Shown: in pieces, positions 7,890 to 15,347 of the stretch
Layout of the letters: every line of letters begins with the position of its first letter
Numbering within the stretch: position 1 is the first letter of the stretch
NCBI GenBank assembly: GCA_965662735.1
Contig: CBFIIU010000012.1
Span: 1-62,768, forward strand
From: JAYODZ01 sp965662735
GTDB taxonomy: Bacteria > Pseudomonadota > Alphaproteobacteria > RS24
Reading direction: 5' to 3'
DNA: 62,768 nt
Translations under genes and position numbers: made by a program
Notes under the pieces: generated by a model
The model's database searches: none
What the model was told of the DNA's origin: nothing
Seen by the model: only the letters and a program-made list of their open reading frames with translations

Positions 7890-8480
7890 CGATTTCTATT
7901 TCTGCTTTTTTTGCTGCCGCTGTCTCTGCAAGCGCGCCCGGTATCATATTCAGGCGGCTCTACCTTTATGGTTTTCTCAGATGAGACGAGAGACGCCGCT
8001 TATTATCATTATTCCCCCAGTTACGAATATTCGCTAGGCATAGAGCTCGTTGACGAAAAGCAGGCGATGAAAAATCACGCAAATTTTCGTTACACATATC
8101 TGTTAAACAGAAAAAACACCCAGAATTCGCAGCGAAATCTCTACTTTCAATCGAGCTTGAGTGCTGGTGGAAACGATGAATATTCATATGGCTTTTTGGG
8201 AGATTGGGAAACGCGGAGATATTTCATTGGCTTTGGAGCGCAGGAATTGAAATCTAATTTACGCGATTACGAAAAGCAATTTGTCCAGATCGGTCTCGCC
8301 CCCTATCTCGGTGATTATGGCGATCTGCACAGCTGGCTAATGATTAAATCAAAACACGATAGCCGAACAGATAAATGGAACACCTATCCGACCATTAAAT
8401 TTTTTAAAGGCGACTATTTACTGGAATTTGGCGTCGATGAAAATGACGAACCAGATATTCACTTTATGATTAGATTCTAG
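7881..8480 (+). CDS. Exported protein of the metal operon, beta-rich, function unknown
   Basis: A 199-aa protein with a clear signal peptide (MGIRFLFLLFLLPLSLQA, cleavage after LQA) and a mature part full of alternating aromatic and polar residues (YHYSPSYEYSLGIEL, RNLYFQSSL, YSYGFLGDWETRRYFIGFG), ending in HFMIRF. This suggests a small outer-membrane beta barrel or a periplasmic beta protein. No enzyme motif is visible. It is the first gene of the operon with the HMA protein, MerT-like transporter and CsoR-type repressor, and its start codon lies inside the operator. A role in metal binding, sensing or efflux at the cell surface is inferred from context only. Confidence 0.7.
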   Translation: MGIRFLFLLFLLPLSLQARPVSYSGGSTFMVFSDETRDAAYYHYSPSYEYSLGIELVDEKQAMKNHANFRYTYLLNRKNTQNSQRNLYFQSSLSAGGNDEYSYGFLGDWETRRYFIGFGAQELKSNLRDYEKQFVQIGLAPYLGDYGDLHSWLMIKSKHDSRTDKWNTYPTIKFFKGDYLLEFGVDENDEPDIHFMIRF

Positions 8481-8489
8481 GAGTAACAA

Positions 8490-8915
8490 ATGCGGTATTT
8501 ATTATTTTCAATCCTTATTTTCCCCTCATTGGCGCTTGCTGAAAAAAATATTCATGGAGATCATGCGGACCACAATGCGCAACATGGTCATGAAGGTCAT
8601 GTTGCCATGGACTATGTGGACGGGACTTCTTCGGAACTAGATGTCCCGCGATTTGATGAATTTGTATCTGATCAAAAAGGTAATCAAATCGCGGTTGTAA
8701 GCGTTTCCGGCATGGTTTGCGATTTTTGCGCGCGCGGAATTGAAAAAACCTTTCAAAAAGACGCAGGCTTTAAAAAGATCGACGTTGACTTGGATACTGG
8801 AAAGGTGCTGATTGCTTATGCTCCTAACGCCGAGATAATGAATGAAGCCATCGAGAAGAAAATTCTTTCAAACGGGCAAACCGTCACTGACATTCAGATA
8901 CTGACTGCGCAATAG
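8490..8915 (+). CDS. Periplasmic heavy-metal-associated (HMA) domain protein
   Basis: Secreted metal-binding protein. Residues 1-17 are a signal peptide (ending ALA). A histidine-rich stretch follows (HGDHADHNAQHGHEGH, about 22-37), then an HMA ferredoxin-like domain from about 66 to 138 with the soft-metal CxxC in GMVCDFC (Cys77, Cys80). It resembles MerP and CopZ-type chaperones, but with an added His-rich leader that could hold Cu or another borderline metal. It starts nine bases after the previous gene and is followed by a MerT-like membrane protein, the natural partner for a MerP-like chaperone. Whether the metal is Cu(I) or Hg(II) is not decided by sequence; the repressor downstream favours Cu(I). 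Confidence 0.82.
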   Translation: MRYLLFSILIFPSLALAEKNIHGDHADHNAQHGHEGHVAMDYVDGTSSELDVPRFDEFVSDQKGNQIAVVSVSGMVCDFCARGIEKTFQKDAGFKKIDVDLDTGKVLIAYAPNAEIMNEAIEKKILSNGQTVTDIQILTAQ

Positions 8916-8937
8916 CCAACAGCTCGAGGTTTCAACA

Positions 8938-9303
8938 ATGAATGACAAAACGGCAAACTTTTTTAGTCTTTTTGCGTCCTCATCAACCCTTATATGCTGC
9001 GCCTTGCCGGCAATGTTTGTTTTGCTTGGGGCAGGTGCCAGCTTTGCAAGCCTTTTAAGCGTTTTTCCTTTCTTGATTATTCTCTCCCAATATAAATTGG
9101 CGATCACAGCCGCAGCATTTTCTATGATTGTCGTTGCTGGTTATGTGAATTACAAAACCTACTACATGCCATGTCCGGTTGACCCTGGGGCTGGGCGGGC
9201 ATGCATGCAAACGCGCAGGAATTCGCGCTTGCTTTACTATGTTTCTGTCGCAATTTTTTGTTTCGCCACAATTTTTACATACATCATTCCAAGGCTTTTT
9301 TAG
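8938..9303 (+). CDS. MerT-like metal transport membrane protein
   Basis: A 121-aa inner-membrane protein with three predicted helices (about 12-33, 38-70 and 96-117). The first helix carries a vicinal cysteine pair (LICCALPAMFVLLGAG, Cys20-Cys21), the mark of MerT/MerC-type transporters that take metal from a periplasmic HMA protein. A second pair of cysteines (Cys79, Cys89) lies in the loop YYMPCPVDPGAGRACM, as in MerT. No mercuric reductase or organomercurial lyase is present, so this is not a full mer operon. It ends at the base before the start of the regulator gene, so the two are probably translationally coupled. Confidence 0.75.
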   Translation: MNDKTANFFSLFASSSTLICCALPAMFVLLGAGASFASLLSVFPFLIILSQYKLAITAAAFSMIVVAGYVNYKTYYMPCPVDPGAGRACMQTRRNSRLLYYVSVAIFCFATIFTYIIPRLF

Positions 9304-9567
9304 ATGCACAAACACCCAAACCATAAACCCCAAATAACCAGACTGAAGCGCGCCGAAGGACAGCTTCGCGGTGTCGTGCGGCTTATTGACGAGGAAAAGT
9401 ATTGCATCGACATACTCAATCAACTCAAGGCTGTGCAAAAGGCATTAGCCTCTGTTGAGGCAAATATATTGGAAACCCATATAGAAAACTGCGTTACACA
9501 GGCAATTTCAAGCCCCGGTGAGGCGCAGCAAAAAATAGCTGAATTAACCAAAATCATAAAAAGGTAA
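9304..9567 (+). CDS. CsoR/RcnR-family metal-sensing transcriptional repressor
   Basis: An 87-aa all-helical repressor of the CsoR/RcnR/FrmR family. Helix 1 carries the DNA-binding RLKRAEGQLRGVVRLID segment. The metal-binding residues Cys34, His59 and Cys63 match the Cys-His-Cys set of Cu(I)-sensing CsoR proteins rather than the Cys-His-His of Ni/Co-sensing RcnR, although histidines near the N-terminus (His2, His4) leave some doubt. Placed last in the operon, immediately after the MerT-like gene. The palindrome at 7871-7889 is its probable operator, repression being relieved by metal. Confidence 0.88.
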   Translation: MHKHPNHKPQITRLKRAEGQLRGVVRLIDEEKYCIDILNQLKAVQKALASVEANILETHIENCVTQAISSPGEAQQKIAELTKIIKR

Positions 9568-9593
9568 AATAAAACCTAAGTCATTGAAATAAT

Positions 9594-9670
<77 letters not shown>

Positions 9671-10076
9671 TGAAAGGGCTTTATAGCGGCAAAAATCGGG
9701 CTTGGCCATCTCTCGTTTGGCTGTTTCTCACATGTATAGGGCCTCGATAACCTCTTGGCCGACGGATCCGTTATTCTTAAATGGTACATATCTCTGCTCA
9801 GAAGACCCAAGTCTAACACATTCTTGATCAGCTATTGCGCAATCTAAGCAGATCTTTACGGGAACCCCATTTTAACTTGGGAAATTTCAGCGCGAGCCAT
9901 CATTCGGTGATCGCGACGCATTGATTGAAATGCTTCGTTTAGCCGATGCCTTGAAACATTTTAATTTGGCACTCAGTATTATTTTCACGGGCGATTTCTT
10001 TGCAAATGGGGCCAGCGATGCTGGCGCCTTCGCTGACAATCGTAGAGAATACAAAATGCAACCGAAGGAGGCTGAT
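9671..10076. other. Intergenic region upstream of tRNA-Arg and SDR gene
   Basis: About 400 bp holding the promoter side of tRNA-Arg (minus) and of the SDR gene (plus). The SDR frame is open back to 9921, but that extension lacks a credible start and does not resemble SDR sequence. I see no other gene, repeat or terminator here. Confidence 0.5.
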
Positions 10077-10892
10077 ATGGAGGACTATCACGGAAAAACA
10101 GTGGCTATAACGGGCGGCGCGAGTGGTATTGGATATGCGCTGGCTAAAGAGTTTGGTCGCCTAGGCGCGTGTATCATTATCGGCGAGCCCAGTCTCGAAC
10201 GTCTTGAGAACGCTCAAAAGGGATTGGCGGCAGATGGTATAGATGCCCGCATTTGCACTCTTGATGTCGCCGACGCTCACAGTATGGAAGATTTTGCAGA
10301 TTTTTCCTGGGCGCAAACAGGCGCCGTTGATCTGCTGATTAATAATGCAGGGATTGGTCTTGATGCGAAGCGGATGATTAATGTGAAGCTAGAGGATCTT
10401 CGACGCCTATTTGATGTCAATGTGTTTGGGGTGTGGCATGGGGCGGCATCTTTCGGCAGGCGAATGATCGCGCAAAAATCTGAGGCAGCCATTTACAATG
10501 TGGCTTCTGAAAATGCCTTCTTCAACGCCGCGCCCTATATGGCCGCCTATATTGCCTCGAAACATGCCGTTCGGGGTTTGACCGAGGCCATGCGGGAGGA
10601 ATTTCCTTCTCACATTCGCATTGGAATGATCTGTCCCGGTCTTGTTGCCTCTGAGATGACAGCCTCCGCCTTTGGCGATTATGCCATGCCGGCAGATGAG
10701 TTCGCACAAAAAGTGGTCGTTCAAATTCAAAACGGTGCGTTTTATGTGGTGACCCACGGTTATAATATTGAACGTATAAAGCCGGTCCATGCAGAGATAG
10801 AAGCGGCATATGCCGAACGAGCGCCGCGGCACGCAGATGATGCCCGCTATGATGTGCGGCTACTGATCGAACAATTTCAAGAAAGTCGCTAG
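10077..10892 (+). CDS. SDR-family NAD(P)-dependent oxidoreductase
   Basis: Classical short-chain dehydrogenase/reductase acting on an alcohol or carbonyl with NAD(P)H. The 271-aa product has the cofactor loop TGGASGIG at 12-19, LINNAG in the middle, and the catalytic Ser region (NVASENAFF) followed by YIASK, the YxxxK active-site pair. CPGLVASEM follows, as in most SDRs. Start is ATG 10077 with AAGGAGG five bases upstream, the best ribosome site in the area; an earlier ATG at 10056 is in frame but worse placed. Substrate is not evident; the nearest genes give no pathway context. Confidence 0.9.
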   Translation: MEDYHGKTVAITGGASGIGYALAKEFGRLGACIIIGEPSLERLENAQKGLAADGIDARICTLDVADAHSMEDFADFSWAQTGAVDLLINNAGIGLDAKRMINVKLEDLRRLFDVNVFGVWHGAASFGRRMIAQKSEAAIYNVASENAFFNAAPYMAAYIASKHAVRGLTEAMREEFPSHIRIGMICPGLVASEMTASAFGDYAMPADEFAQKVVVQIQNGAFYVVTHGYNIERIKPVHAEIEAAYAERAPRHADDARYDVRLLIEQFQESR

Positions 10893-11050
10893 GCCTACTG
10901 GCCATATCCAACCAGCATTCGTAATGTTCGATGATTTGAAATAAGTAGATCCTACTGGATGCACTATCGCGTGGCCCCTTGAGACAGGTAGGTTCGTGAC
11001 CGCGCAAATCCCTCTGCGAAAGTCTTGACGAAAACCCGCGGCGAGACTCT

Positions 11051-12289
11051 TTAACTGATCCCCATAGAGCGAAGTATGCTGGGGATCTTCTTTTTAACTT
11101 TGAAAAAGCCAGCCGTCGTATATGGCCAAATCATTTCATCCCAATCTCTCCGCCATTCAGCAATCTCGATGCCCGCCCGATCCAGCTCGGGCTTGGCGGC
11201 GCGCAGCCAGCTTTGAAGGGGCCCTGTGGGGATAAAGGGCGTTACGATTTGTGTCGCTCCCATGCGTGCGGTCCATTGAGCTAAGTCGCTCGGACGATCC
11301 GCTGTGAGCTCGGTAGAATTTTGGAAGCTTGAAGAAGCGGCATCCTTCAAGGCACCTTGTTCAAAAGCCGCCACTAATGGCGAGACAGCTAATGGCGAAC
11401 GCAAATGGCTGGCTAAGAGAGTTGCGCAACCTCTAAGGTTGAGTGTCGCTGGGTCGAAATCATCGGGACGGCAATCTTCCTCGGTGATCAACATCACGGT
11501 CGGTCGGCGGGGGTCTGGGGGCAGTGGTGCGCGAAGGGGAGAGATGTGGGGCAGGCCGTTCGGCTCTTCCCCCTCCAACCCTTCTGTCACTTCCGCGAGA
11601 TCGCTGGGGCTCGGGTTAAACCGAAAATTAGAAAATTTGGCAATATTCGATGCCTGCGCGGGATAGGGCTTGCCTCTTGTGTGGAGACCGGCCACCCAAC
11701 GCCAGCCCAGCGTGTTGGAGGCAGGGTCGCCGTCGAGGAGGTGTCTCAAAAAGAAATCTGCGCCCACCCGCCAGGGCAGACCAAGTGAGAAGATCCATAT
11801 TGAGGCAAACCACATTCGGGCGTGGTTATGCAGGTAACCTGTATGTATCAGCTCGTCTGCCCAGCAATCGAAATAGTCAAGCCCGGTGCGACCACTGACC
11901 GCTCTCTCCACGGCGTCACGGAGATCATCATCATGATCTAGCGCGGCAAGATCGCGGCGCAGGCCTTCGGTATACGAATCCCAGATTATCGGGCGATGTT
12001 CCATCCATCCTTTAAAGTAACCACGCCAGATCACCTCTTGGACAAACTTCTCTGCTAACGCTTCGCCGTGGCAGTGAACCGCCTTTGCCACGACATCCTG
12101 CTCGAGCACCAATCGGCGTCTGAGATAGGGCGACAGCATCGACACATCATCGTGATATCCAGCTCCTTTATCGACATTTCGGTTTTGTGCATAACGCAGG
12201 CCCATTTTGGGCGCGAAGGCATTGAGCGCCCTTTCTCCTGCGGCTCGGCTGGGCTCAAAAGGGGATATGTTCGAAGGATCTTGCGCCAT
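11051..12289 (-). CDS. Photolyase/cryptochrome-like flavoprotein with swapped domain order
   Basis: A 412-aa protein in which the FAD-binding domain of the photolyase/cryptochrome family comes first (about 10-220). Landmarks are RNVDKGAGYHDDVSMLSPYL, EVIWRGYF, DCWADELIHTGYLHNHARMW and HLLDGDPASNTLGWRWVAG. Canonical photolyases carry an N-terminal alpha/beta antenna domain; here about 180 residues of alpha/beta-type sequence follow instead. Their end (GIEIAEWRRDWDEMIWPYT, then TAGFFKVKKKIP) resembles the end of a photolyase antenna domain. A circular permutation or rebuilt fusion is therefore my reading. DNA repair or blue-light sensing is possible. The frame opens at a TTG (12298); I prefer ATG 12289. 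Convergent with the SDR gene; divergent from the TonB receptor at 12560. Confidence 0.8.
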   Translation of the reverse strand: MAQDPSNISPFEPSRAAGERALNAFAPKMGLRYAQNRNVDKGAGYHDDVSMLSPYLRRRLVLEQDVVAKAVHCHGEALAEKFVQEVIWRGYFKGWMEHRPIIWDSYTEGLRRDLAALDHDDDLRDAVERAVSGRTGLDYFDCWADELIHTGYLHNHARMWFASIWIFSLGLPWRVGADFFLRHLLDGDPASNTLGWRWVAGLHTRGKPYPAQASNIAKFSNFRFNPSPSDLAEVTEGLEGEEPNGLPHISPLRAPLPPDPRRPTVMLITEEDCRPDDFDPATLNLRGCATLLASHLRSPLAVSPLVAAFEQGALKDAASSSFQNSTELTADRPSDLAQWTARMGATQIVTPFIPTGPLQSWLRAAKPELDRAGIEIAEWRRDWDEMIWPYTTAGFFKVKKKIPSILRSMGIS

Positions 12290-12559
12290 TATTTCCAACT
12301 CTTTTCACATTAGTTTACTTAAGTTGAAGATGGTTTCTGTCGAGCGTCGCCCCCGTTTTTTTTCTGACTGCGCCTGTCGTGAAGAGGTATCAAAAAAATT
12401 GGCTGAACGATGAAAGGTAATTTATGACTGTTGTCTGGAATGCCAAAAGTGCAGCTTGTCGGATGACTTGAAATTGGCACAGAAATAGTTTTAGATTCCT
12501 CGTCTCATTTTGGTTGCGAAAGCGGCTACTTCCAATTCACTGTTTGTCGAGTGCTTCCT

Positions 12560-14656
12560 ATGTTCCCAAAGCTTTCTCCTGCGTGTTTCAATCAGGTCCC
12601 CTCTTTGAAACGGTCCATGGCCGTATTCGGTTTCTTGTTCACATCGTCCTGGCCTTTGACGATGGCGCATAGTGCCGATGACAGCCTGACTGGTGATGTG
12701 ATTGATCGTGTCATTGTGCACGGGCGTGGCTTTGAATTGATCGGAGAAACGCGGGCGGCGTCGGAAGGTGTGGTGGGTTACGCCGATTTCGAGGATCGCG
12801 CTTTGTCGCGTGTTGGTGAGCTAGTTGAGGTCATACCGGGTGTCGTGGCGACACAGCATTCGGGTGAGGGTAAGGCAAATCAATATTTTCTTCGGGGTTT
12901 TAATCTTGATCACGGTACCGATTTTTCGGCCCGCCTCGACGGTGTGCCGCTGAATTTGCGCACGCATGGACATGGACAGGGATATCTTGACCTTAATTTT
13001 ATCATTCCTGAAATTGTTGAGCAGGTACATTTCCAAAAAGGCTCTTACACTGCCGCCAGTGGAGATTTCTCAGCCGCTGGTTCGGCGCGGTTCAAGACCT
13101 ATGATAATCTCGAGGAAGATTTTGTAGAGGTCTCGGTTGGTGAATTTGGCTTTTTACGCACCGTTGCGGCTACCGATTTTGAGTTAAATGCTGATACGGG
13201 GCTATTGCTGGCGGTTGAGAAAGAAAACTATGACGGTCCGTGGTCGCTTGACCAGGGATTAGAAAAGCTGAACGCCTTTGGGAAACTCACGCGTGAGCGC
13301 GGCGCTTGGCGGGTGGAGCTTTCTGCGAGCGCGTATGAGAACCGGTGGAAAGCGACCGACCAGGTGCCGCTGCGCGCAGTCGCCTCGGGCCAGATCACTC
13401 GGTTTGGATATATTGATCCGGATTTGGGAGGCGATATTTCCCGCATTGCCCTGAATGGGCAGGTGGTTTACCGCCATCACGATGAAGCCGAAACAAGTTT
13501 CAATGCCTTTTGGGTCGACCAAAGCTTTAACTTGTTCTCCAATTTTACTTATTTCGCAGATGATGCTGAAAATGGCGATGAGTTCGAGCAGCTTGATAAG
13601 AGGGCATATTTCGGTGCGACGCTAGTTCACTCACGAAATCTAAGCGATCGGCTGCATGTCCAACTCGGATCAGAAACGCGTTTTGATGACATCTCCGATA
13701 TTGGATTATTCAAAACCCGGGCCCGCCAACGTGTGTCAACGGTACGCCGGGACAAGGTCGATCAGCTGGGTGTCAGTTTCTGGGGCGATGCCGAATATGC
13801 GATCAGCGAGCGTTTCCGAGCCAATGCGGGCTTGCGGGCCGATTATTATGAGGCGGATGTTGCGGCTGTTAGCGCGCCGGTCAATGGCGGAGAAGCAGAT
13901 GATAGCCTCGTAAGCCAAAGTTTTGGATTGGCTTGGAAAGCCAAAGATAACCTCGAAGTCTATGTGAATTATGGCGAAGGGTTTCACTCAAATGATGTAC
14001 GCGGATCAACGATTCAGATCGATCCGGTGAGTGGCGACCCCGTGAATCGCGTACCAATTCTCGTGCGCGCTCAGGGCTCTGAATTGGGGATGCGGCTGGA
14101 ACAGGGCTCAGTACGCGCATCAATCGCGCTGTTCACTTTGGACCTCGACTCTGAATTGGTTTTTGTCGGGGACGCGGGCACAACAGAAGCCAATGACGGG
14201 TCAACGCGCATGGGCGTCGAAACGAGCTTTTTTTGGCAACCGGCCAACTGGTTGGTTCTAGATCTGTCTGCGGCTTATACAGATTCTAAGTTTGATATTG
14301 CTGGGCCTGAAACGGATATCCCAGGGGCAGTCAAAACCGTTATTGGTGCGGGGGGGCTTGTGCGGCTCGATCCGTGGACGTTCAGCGCACGGCTCCGACA
14401 TTTTGGTGCGGCCCCATTAATTGAAGATGGGTCCATCTCGTCAAAGCCGACAACGTCCGTTAATTTATCGGGCGGCTATGATTGGCAAAATGTCAGGCTG
14501 TCGCTCGAACTTCTCAATGCTCTAGATGCAGATGACTCTGACATTACCTATTTCTTTGGGTCTAAGCTATCCGGCGAAGCCGCTCCGGTTGATGATATTC
14601 ACTTTCATCCATTAGAACCACGGCAAGTCCGGTTGAGCCTTCGTTATCGTTTCTAG
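12560..14656 (+). CDS. TonB-dependent receptor, probable zinc/metal uptake
   Basis: Outer-membrane TonB-dependent receptor of about 698 aa. A signal-like N-terminus (KRSMAVFGFLFTSSWPLTMAHS) is followed by a TonB-box-like VIDRVIVHGRG, then a plug with ALSRVGELVEVIPGVVATQH and QYFLRGFNLDHGTDF, and a barrel ending in LSLRYRF. His-rich plug residues (LRTHGHGQGYLDLNF) fit metal handling. It converges with an operon for DUF3299, permease and ATPase that resembles Zur-regulated loci such as Pseudomonas PA4063-PA4066, so zinc (or another divalent metal) is the inferred ligand. The start is uncertain: GTG 12551, ATG 12560 or ATG 12617, none with a good ribosome site. I see no clear Zur box upstream. 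Confidence 0.85.
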   Translation: MFPKLSPACFNQVPSLKRSMAVFGFLFTSSWPLTMAHSADDSLTGDVIDRVIVHGRGFELIGETRAASEGVVGYADFEDRALSRVGELVEVIPGVVATQHSGEGKANQYFLRGFNLDHGTDFSARLDGVPLNLRTHGHGQGYLDLNFIIPEIVEQVHFQKGSYTAASGDFSAAGSARFKTYDNLEEDFVEVSVGEFGFLRTVAATDFELNADTGLLLAVEKENYDGPWSLDQGLEKLNAFGKLTRERGAWRVELSASAYENRWKATDQVPLRAVASGQITRFGYIDPDLGGDISRIALNGQVVYRHHDEAETSFNAFWVDQSFNLFSNFTYFADDAENGDEFEQLDKRAYFGATLVHSRNLSDRLHVQLGSETRFDDISDIGLFKTRARQRVSTVRRDKVDQLGVSFWGDAEYAISERFRANAGLRADYYEADVAAVSAPVNGGEADDSLVSQSFGLAWKAKDNLEVYVNYGEGFHSNDVRGSTIQIDPVSGDPVNRVPILVRAQGSELGMRLEQGSVRASIALFTLDLDSELVFVGDAGTTEANDGSTRMGVETSFFWQPANWLVLDLSAAYTDSKFDIAGPETDIPGAVKTVIGAGGLVRLDPWTFSARLRHFGAAPLIEDGSISSKPTTSVNLSGGYDWQNVRLSLELLNALDADDSDITYFFGSKLSGEAAPVDDIHFHPLEPRQVRLSLRYRF

Positions 14657-14795
14657 ACCTGTATCTCAACCTATTTTGCAGAGCCATGCGTGTCTGATGT
14701 ATGGCTGGTGTCGCGTGATGTGAGGGCATGGCCTGTGTCGAAAAGCGGGCTCATATCGTATTGTTGAGCAATGAATGCCCCCAACCTCTGGTGAT

Positions 14796-15347
14796 TTAGT
14801 CGGCTGCCTTAATTTCTTGCAGCCGCGATTCATACAGATCAAACGAAAAATCATGTATTTTTTGTGCCTCAATACGGTAGCCTGTCTCCGCATAATCGGT
14901 CACTTCGCCGGTTGTGAGCAAAATCCCTTCCGCGATAACCGGTGTGCCATAGGTGCGCACAGGAGTTGGTGTTTTCAGGGCAACGTAAATGGTCTGATTA
15001 ATTGGTGGGGGAGGAACATGGATACACTGCCCCGCGCTTGGCACCAGAAGAAACTCATATACGTCAGTACCCTCATAGACCAAGGGAACCATATAACCCG
15101 GCAGGAAAACACGCTTTTCATTGATCTCCGGTCGGATCGTGCGTTCCGCATCCTCAATTTTCTGCTGAAAATTTGGGTCCAACCAAATCGACATTTCCAT
15201 CGTTTCAGGAAAAAAATCATACAGGCCTTGAGGCACTAACTCGGCCCAATCCGTAATCCAGTCGGGTTCCTCCGCGCGGTTTGGTCCGGTCATCAAAACG
15301 GTTATCAGCAGGGCAAATTGAAGGGCTTTAATCAAAATACGACGCAT
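14796..15347 (-). CDS. DUF3299 periplasmic protein of metal ABC locus
   Basis: A 183-aa exported protein (N-terminal hydrophobic segment LIKALQFALLITVLM). The DUF3299 signature is the central stretch VYEFLLVPSAGQCIHVPPPP followed by NQTIYV, with a conserved Cys-Ile-His that could bind metal or heme. Members are encoded with MacB/FtsX-like ABC transporters in zinc-responsive operons. Its ATG overlaps the stop of the permease gene by one base (TAATG), showing translational coupling; it is the last gene of the ATPase-permease-DUF3299 operon. Probable role: periplasmic accessory factor for metal import or mobilisation (inferred). Confidence 0.82.
   Translation of the reverse strand: MRRILIKALQFALLITVLMTGPNRAEEPDWITDWAELVPQGLYDFFPETMEMSIWLDPNFQQKIEDAERTIRPEINEKRVFLPGYMVPLVYEGTDVYEFLLVPSAGQCIHVPPPPINQTIYVALKTPTPVRTYGTPVIAEGILLTTGEVTDYAETGYRIEAQKIHDFSFDLYESRLQEIKAAD

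Noticed and set aside
8490..9567. Mercury resistance (mer) operon
   Set aside because: MerP- and MerT-like proteins are present but there is no merA, merB or MerR; the regulator is CsoR-type.
9921..10076. 52-residue N-terminal extension of the SDR
   Set aside because: No SDR-like sequence and no ribosome site; ATG 10077 has AAGGAGG at ideal distance.
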